From Methylobacter sp. (lineage in GTDB: Bacteria > Pseudomonadota > Gammaproteobacteria > Methylococcales > Methylomonadaceae), in NCBI GenBank assembly GCA_030655535.1, contig JAURVK010000040.1:1-33281 (forward strand): a stretch of 33,281 bases of DNA, written 5' to 3'. Numbering within the stretch: the first letter of the stretch is position 1; each line of letters begins with the position of its first letter. Below are positions 28,691-33,281 of this stretch, piece by piece. A model generated the notes under the pieces. The model had not been told where the DNA came from. It ran no database searches and saw nothing but the letters and a program-made list of their open reading frames with translations. The position numbers and the translations under genes were made by a program.

Positions 28691-29056
28691 TTAAAATGCG
28701 TTTTGTATCCAGTCTATGTTGCCATTGCCGGAAATGGCAATCACGTCGAATCGAATCGGGCGGTCGGTTTTTTGGGAGGCAAGGTAAATATGCGTTGCCG
28801 CTATGATGCGGGATTGTTTGGCGCGGGTGATGCTTTCTGCGGCGCTGCCGTATTTATCGGTTTTGCGGAACCGGACCTCGACAATAACCAGCGACTGCTT
28901 GTCGATCATGATTAAATCGAGTTCGCCCTGTTTGCAGCGAAAATTCCGGCTGACCGGTTTAAGTCCTTTATCGATCAGGAAATTGTGGGCCTGTTGTTCG
29001 GCGCTTTCGCCGCGAATTAAATGCGCCGCTTTCGCTTTGAGCTTAGTAAACAGCAT
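28691..29056 (-). CDS. yraN: UPF0102/YraN family protein (predicted nuclease fold)
   Basis: GESAEQQAHNFLIDKGLKPVSRNFRCKQGELDLIMIDKQSLVIVEVRFR motif. ORF track start is 29110; the Met at 29056 (MLFTKLKAKAAHLIRG) is more likely. Confidence 0.9.
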   Translation of the reverse strand: MLFTKLKAKAAHLIRGESAEQQAHNFLIDKGLKPVSRNFRCKQGELDLIMIDKQSLVIVEVRFRKTDKYGSAAESITRAKQSRIIAATHIYLASQKTDRPIRFDVIAISGNGNIDWIQNAF

Positions 29057-30923
29057 GATCAAACTGTTTTTGCCCGGTATCAGCTGTCGGGGCGGTGTTT
29101 CCGTAATCATTAGTAAAACCGGTTATTTCGGGCTGTCCGTCCATGAACTTGGCGCAGGTCAGTTCGCGCTGGATGCGCTGGTCGGCGGTCAGCGATAGAT
29201 TCCCGGTAGCGCCGGGATAGGGATCGGTTTCCAGATTGTCCAAGCGCGTAGCCAAGCTGTAGGCATCGATGCCCATCGCAATCAGGCGTAAATAAGCGCG
29301 GGGAAATTGCTTCCAGGTTTCTTGCAGCGCATCGATCCCAAGTTCTCCCTGATAGGCTTTATTGAACAGCCACGGCGTGTCGCAAAACGTTATTTTATTC
29401 AGATCGGCATCCAGCGACGCGTTGATTTGTCCGGTGTAAACACTAGGCATCGCATAAACGGGAAGGTCGTCGGCCTGATAAAACTGGAGTTGGGGATTGA
29501 TGGAGCGCGCCTCGGGGCTATAGGCGCTTAACAAGATAGCATCGGCATCCTGCCGTCTTCGTGGGGTGTATTTTATTTCAGGTATCAATGCACGGATTTT
29601 ATGGTAACGCTGTTCGCTTTCATCCAGGTTAAGCAATTTTTGAACGGGTGTTGAAAAGTCTTTTTCTTTGGGGTTATAAGTCTGTGTTTCCAGAATAGTG
29701 CCGTCCCGATTTTCCCAGTCTTCGGTTAAATAACTGGCGATGCGTTTACCCGGCGCGTTTTCAGGAACGAGCAGCAACACTTTTTGATGGCCGTCCTGCC
29801 ATGCTTTATGAGTGATTTGGTCGGTATCATCCAGCGGGCTGAGGCTAAACTGATAGAGTCGGTTTTTTTGCAGGCCTGGAATATGATTTAATGCCAGCAC
29901 CGGTATGTTGAAGGTAACGGTATCGGCCAGGCTTTGGAGCTGTTCTTTAGCCAGCGGGCCGATGATTAATTGGGCGCCTTCGGCTACGGCTTGGTTGTAT
30001 AAGGCTTGCGGCGTCGATTGTTCGCTGTCGTAAAAGTGAACAGTGGGTTTGGTGGTATTGTCTGTATGATTGTAAGCCGCCATGAAACCGGCGCGGATGG
30101 CTTTTCCTGCCTGGACAAAAGCCCCTGATTCGGGTAACAACAGTGCGATGACTTTGGGTTGTGAGTGCGTATTTCCCGGCGTGTCCTGAGGGTCGTCTAA
30201 AAAACGTAAGTCGGCAGGATGTGTTGGAAAGCTTGCGCGCCATTGGCTTATTTGACTATTAAAATCGGGCTGGTTTAAATATTTTAAAATCTGGGCTAAC
30301 GACATCCAGCCTGCTAAATCGTCTGATTGGTCGGTCTTCAGGTCGGTATCGGGCAGCAGGCGTAATGCTTCGAGAATGGCAGCCTGATTTTTTTCGAGCT
30401 CATCGGCAGACGTTAACAGCCTATGCAGTTCGATTCTGGATTTGGCGCTGTTTAGCAAATTTCCTGTCAACGAGTAGGCAAAGGCCTGCGATTGAAAATA
30501 GTTAAGCTGATTGTCCAGACTGAGCAGTTGCGGCTGAATCTGCGCCATGCTTTCAATGGCCTGTTCGGCCTCGCCGAAGCTGAGCAGGATCTGGGCGTAA
30601 AGCAGACTCAGATGAGTGCGTTGCTCGGTCGACAGCTCGTCAGGATTAATGGTATCGGCAGCCTGTTTGGCGGTATTGCCATCGCCTGCCTGAATTAATG
30701 ACTCGATAGACTTTAGGCGCTGCAGGTTTTGCTCCGAAAACGATGGGGGATTAGGATGCTGGTATAATTCAACCATCTGTTCCTGCCGGTCGTTTCTTAT
30801 CAAGGGTCGTGTTGTCAGTGCCTGTTGTTCGGATATGGGGCTGCTTGCAGGCGTTGTTGAGCAACCGGAAAAAAACAAAGGAAGCAGGACGTATAATAAT
30901 GGCGGCTTATATTTGGGTCGCAT
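29043..30923 (-). CDS. lpoA: Penicillin-binding protein activator LpoA-like lipoprotein
   Basis: Lipobox FFSGCST after MRPKYKPPLLYVLLPL; VIALLLPESGAFVQAGKAIRAGFMAAY periplasmic-binding fold; RIQRELTCAKF C-terminus; synteny with rsmI and yraN. ORF track start is 30974. Confidence 0.88.
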   Translation of the reverse strand: MRPKYKPPLLYVLLPLFFSGCSTTPASSPISEQQALTTRPLIRNDRQEQMVELYQHPNPPSFSEQNLQRLKSIESLIQAGDGNTAKQAADTINPDELSTEQRTHLSLLYAQILLSFGEAEQAIESMAQIQPQLLSLDNQLNYFQSQAFAYSLTGNLLNSAKSRIELHRLLTSADELEKNQAAILEALRLLPDTDLKTDQSDDLAGWMSLAQILKYLNQPDFNSQISQWRASFPTHPADLRFLDDPQDTPGNTHSQPKVIALLLPESGAFVQAGKAIRAGFMAAYNHTDNTTKPTVHFYDSEQSTPQALYNQAVAEGAQLIIGPLAKEQLQSLADTVTFNIPVLALNHIPGLQKNRLYQFSLSPLDDTDQITHKAWQDGHQKVLLLVPENAPGKRIASYLTEDWENRDGTILETQTYNPKEKDFSTPVQKLLNLDESEQRYHKIRALIPEIKYTPRRRQDADAILLSAYSPEARSINPQLQFYQADDLPVYAMPSVYTGQINASLDADLNKITFCDTPWLFNKAYQGELGIDALQETWKQFPRAYLRLIAMGIDAYSLATRLDNLETDPYPGATGNLSLTADQRIQRELTCAKFMDGQPEITGFTNDYGNTAPTADTGQKQFDHAVY

Positions 30924-30957
30924 CTTTTTAGAGGATTTCAAGTGAGTGTATCGAATG

Positions 30958-31815
30958 TCAAGTGAATGCGGCAAATTATACGTTGTTGCTACGCCGATAG
31001 GTAATTTAGCGGATATTACTTTCAGGGCGGTTGAAATATTAAAACAGGTCGATTTGATTGCCGCAGAAGATACCCGGCATGTAAAAATGCTGCTGCAGCA
31101 TTACGGCATTAGCAATAAACTGATTTCGTTGCATCAGCATAATGAAGACAAAGCCTCAGTCGGGCTGCTGGAAAAGCTGCGGGAGGGCTTGTCGATTGCG
31201 CTGGTTTCCGATGCGGGAACGCCGCTGTTAAGCGACCCTGGCATGCCGCTGGTAAAAATGGTCAAAGAAGCGGGGGTTGATGTGGTGCCTGTGCCCGGCG
31301 CTTGTGCATTGATTGCAGCATTATCTGCGGCGGGATTGCCGGTTACGCAGTTTGCGTTTGAAGGTTTTTCGCCGAGAACTTCATCGGCCAGAAAATCTTT
31401 TTTTAGCGAACGATTATTGCGCCCGACCACCTGGGTATTTTATGAGTCCAGCCATCGAATTTTGGCCTCTTTGCAGGATATGGCTGAAGTTTTGCCGTTG
31501 GATCGGCAGATCGTGATAGCCAGAGAGCTGACCAAGTTGCACGAAACCATTGTCAAAACCAGCCTAGCTGAGGCGCTTAAGCTGGTTGAACAAGATGCCA
31601 ATATGAGGAGAGGCGAGTTTGTGGTGATTGTCGATGGCGCTACCATCGATAAAAAAGAACAGGTTATTACGCCCGAACAGGAAAAAATACTGCGCGTGTT
31701 ACTGGGCGAATGCTCTATTAAGACGGCAGTTGCATTGGCCGTTGAAATTACCGGGGCCAGGAAAAAGCTGTTGTATCAAGCGGCGTTGGATATGGAAAAA
31801 GGGAAAGAAGCATAG
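30958..31815 (+). CDS. rsmI: 16S rRNA 2'-O-ribose C1402 methyltransferase RsmI
   Basis: GKLYVVATPIGNLADITFRAVEIL, AAEDTRHVKMLL, LVSDAGTPLLSDPG, PVPGACALIAALSAAGLP and RPTTWVFYESSHRI. Confidence 0.96.
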   Translation, partial: SSECGKLYVVATPIGNLADITFRAVEILKQVDLIAAEDTRHVKMLLQHYGISNKLISLHQHNEDKASVGLLEKLREGLSIALVSDAGTPLLSDPGMPLVKMVKEAGVDVVPVPGACALIAALSAAGLPVTQFAFEGFSPRTSSARKSFFSERLLRPTTWVFYESSHRILASLQDMAEVLPLDRQIVIARELTKLHETIVKTSLAEALKLVEQDANMRRGEFVVIVDGATIDKKEQVITPEQEKILRVLLGECSIKTAVALAVEITGARKKLLYQAALDMEKGKEA

Positions 31816-31922
31816 TCTTTCCGTTAATGCGGGTTGGGGGTTTTATTTCTGGTCTGGTTTTTGCTAATAAATAAAGAAATGCGCATATCATATTGATGTG
31901 GATGTGTGATATACTGAATATT

Positions 31923-32274
31923 GAAAGAGTCGGCTGAGCAGTCGCTGTTTTATCGCAAGATAAGATGGAGGAAAGTCCGGGCTCCATTGGGCAGGGTGCC
32001 AGGTAACGCCTGGGAGGCGTGAGCCTACGGAAAGTGCCGCAGAAAATATACCGCCTGTCACTTGTGACCGGTAAGGGTGAAAAGGTGCGGTAAGAGCGCA
32101 CCGCGCTTTTGGTAACAGAAGTGGCATGGTAAACCCCACCCGGAGCAAGATCAAATAGAGGGACAGACGCGTGGCCCGCGCGGTTCCTGGGTAGATTGCT
32201 TGAGCTGCAGGGTGACTTGCAGCCTAGATGAATGACTGTTCTCGACAGAACCCGGCTTACAGGCCGACTCTTTC
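31923..32274 (+). ncRNA. rnpB: RNase P RNA, bacterial class A
   Basis: GGAGGAAAGTCCGGGCTCC core, AGGGTGAAAAGGTGCGGTAAGAGCGCACC, GGTAAACCCCACCCGGAGCAAGA and ACAGAACCCGGCTTACAGGCCGACTC, with the 5' GAAAGAGTCGGC pairing to the 3' GCCGACTCTTTC. Confidence 0.96.
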
Positions 32275-32583
32275 TTTCTTTTTTCGAGCATTTCTGCTCG
32301 ATATCCGGTAAAGCTTCTGCATTCATGCAGGCGTCGCTGTGTCGCTAAAAGCGTAAAAGATGTCAAGTTATTGCAGTGACGGTATTTTGGATCTGATTCT
32401 CATTTCTTATCAAAAAAGCTGGAAATTCCCGGCAGTATCACACTTAAAGTATTTTCTCACTAAGACCAATTAACTTTCTGATAAAAAATGGGAATTATTT
32501 TTCCATATTTTATCAGGATATATTTTGTCTTGGTTGTTGTGTAAGTCATTGTCGAAAAAGAAAGAATCTAAATGAAATCATCC

Positions 32584-32612
32584 TTGACTAGGGGTTGTTA
32601 GAAAACTATAGT
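32584..32612 (+). promoter_or_regulatory. Sigma-70-like promoter for the mraZ/division-cell wall cluster
   Basis: TTGACT, exactly 17 bp, then TATAGT (32607-32612). Confidence 0.75.
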
Positions 32613-32644
32613 GGACATAAGTGGAGAAAAGTGGGAAAAAATGG
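32611..32644 (+). promoter_or_regulatory. MraZ-box-like tandem GTGG repeats with 10-bp period
   Basis: GTGGacataa GTGGagaaaa GTGGgaaaaa ATGG at 32611, 32621, 32631 and 32641, upstream of mraZ. MraZ is known to bind such phased repeats at its own promoter. Confidence 0.8.
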
Positions 32645-32669
32645 TTTTTTAAGGTATCTGGGGTAAATC

Positions 32670-33137
32670 TTGTTTCGAGGCATTAGTTCAATCAATCTGG
32701 ACGGCAAAGGACGTCTTGCGATTCCTACCCGTTATCGGGAAGAATTACAGGATTGTTGCGAGTGCCAGATGGTCGTGACGGTCGCTGTCAATGAGCGGTG
32801 TGTTGGGGAGAATGGTTGTCTATGGCTTTATCCGATGCCTGAGTGGGAAAAGCTTGAACAAACGATCAGTAAATTACCCACGTTAAATAAAATGGCCGGG
32901 AAGTTAAGACGGTTTGTTATCGGTAATGCATCTGAATGCGAGATGGATGGGCAGGGGCGTTTGTTGTTGCCGGAAAAGTTAAGAACATTTGCAAATGTAG
33001 ACAAGAAAGTTGTCTTGGTTGGTCAGCTCAATAAATTTGAACTCTGGAATGAAGAAGCTTGGGGATTAAAGGAAACTGAGTGGCTGAATGGTGATGATAA
33101 TGAAGGCTTGGAAGATTTAGGCTCATTATCCTTTTAA
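32670..33137 (+). CDS. mraZ: Transcriptional regulator MraZ
   Basis: [24 protein letters not shown] and [19 protein letters not shown] double AbrB-like motifs; TTG start at 32670. Confidence 0.96.
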   Translation: MFRGISSINLDGKGRLAIPTRYREELQDCCECQMVVTVAVNERCVGENGCLWLYPMPEWEKLEQTISKLPTLNKMAGKLRRFVIGNASECEMDGQGRLLLPEKLRTFANVDKKVVLVGQLNKFELWNEEAWGLKETEWLNGDDNEGLEDLGSLSF

Positions 33138-33153
33138 TGCGGGAGATTTGTTA

Positions 33154-33281
33154 GTGGAACATTTGCCCGTTATGTTTGCAGAAGCTTTGCAGCAGTTGGC
33201 TATTAAAGAAGACGGTATTTATTTGGATTGTACGTTCGGTCGGGGCGGGCATAGTCAGGGGATTTTAAATTTACTGGGTTC
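33154..33281 (+). CDS. rsmH: 16S rRNA (cytosine1402-N4)-methyltransferase RsmH, 5' fragment cut by the window end
   Basis: GTG start at 33154, translating [42 protein letters not shown], the typical RsmH N-terminus. Confidence 0.92.
   Translation, partial: MEHLPVMFAEALQQLAIKEDGIYLDCTFGRGGHSQGILNLLG

Noticed and set aside
31748-32326. Minus-strand 192-aa ORF and other minus-strand ORFs (31888-32154, 32151-32366)
   Set aside because: They overlap rnpB, a clear RNase P RNA, and the end of rsmI; no protein family is recognisable.

Overview
The window looks chromosomal and comes from a gammaproteobacterial, RuMP-type methylotroph or methanotroph (taxonomy inferred from gene content only). From left to right it contains: an IMPase-family phosphatase; a convergent, end-overlapping dhaL/dhaK pair with an upstream HAD phosphatase; a RuMP block (hps, phi, tkt, two repeat-protein genes, tal); an intact-ended ISAs1-like insertion whose transposase N-terminus is frameshifted; a DUF1097 membrane protein; pgm; an L,D-transpeptidase plus an Lpp-like lipoprotein ending in Lys; ribF-ileS-lspA; ampD; a DUF1631 gene coupled to nadC; a flavin reductase; a GlcD-like FAD oxidase; the lpoA-yraN-diaA-dolP module divergent from rsmI; rnpB; and mraZ followed by the start of rsmH. 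The strongest candidate for something undescribed is the pair of adjacent genes between tkt and tal. They encode 19 copies of a short [ST]-[GS]-V-x-[KR]-Y-[LMV] motif, mostly spaced 20 or 16 residues apart. The first protein appears to be membrane-anchored, with a separate duplicated YPAADFEPKVxYxDAxY motif on the presumed periplasmic side. Other items worth a second look are a perfect 28-bp palindrome read in frame inside ileS, a 51-bp duplicated unit read as the C-terminus of ribF, and a 284-bp MITE-like element with 13-bp terminal inverted repeats and an 8-bp target duplication at the yraN stop codon. No searches were run; product names rest on recognised motifs and synteny.
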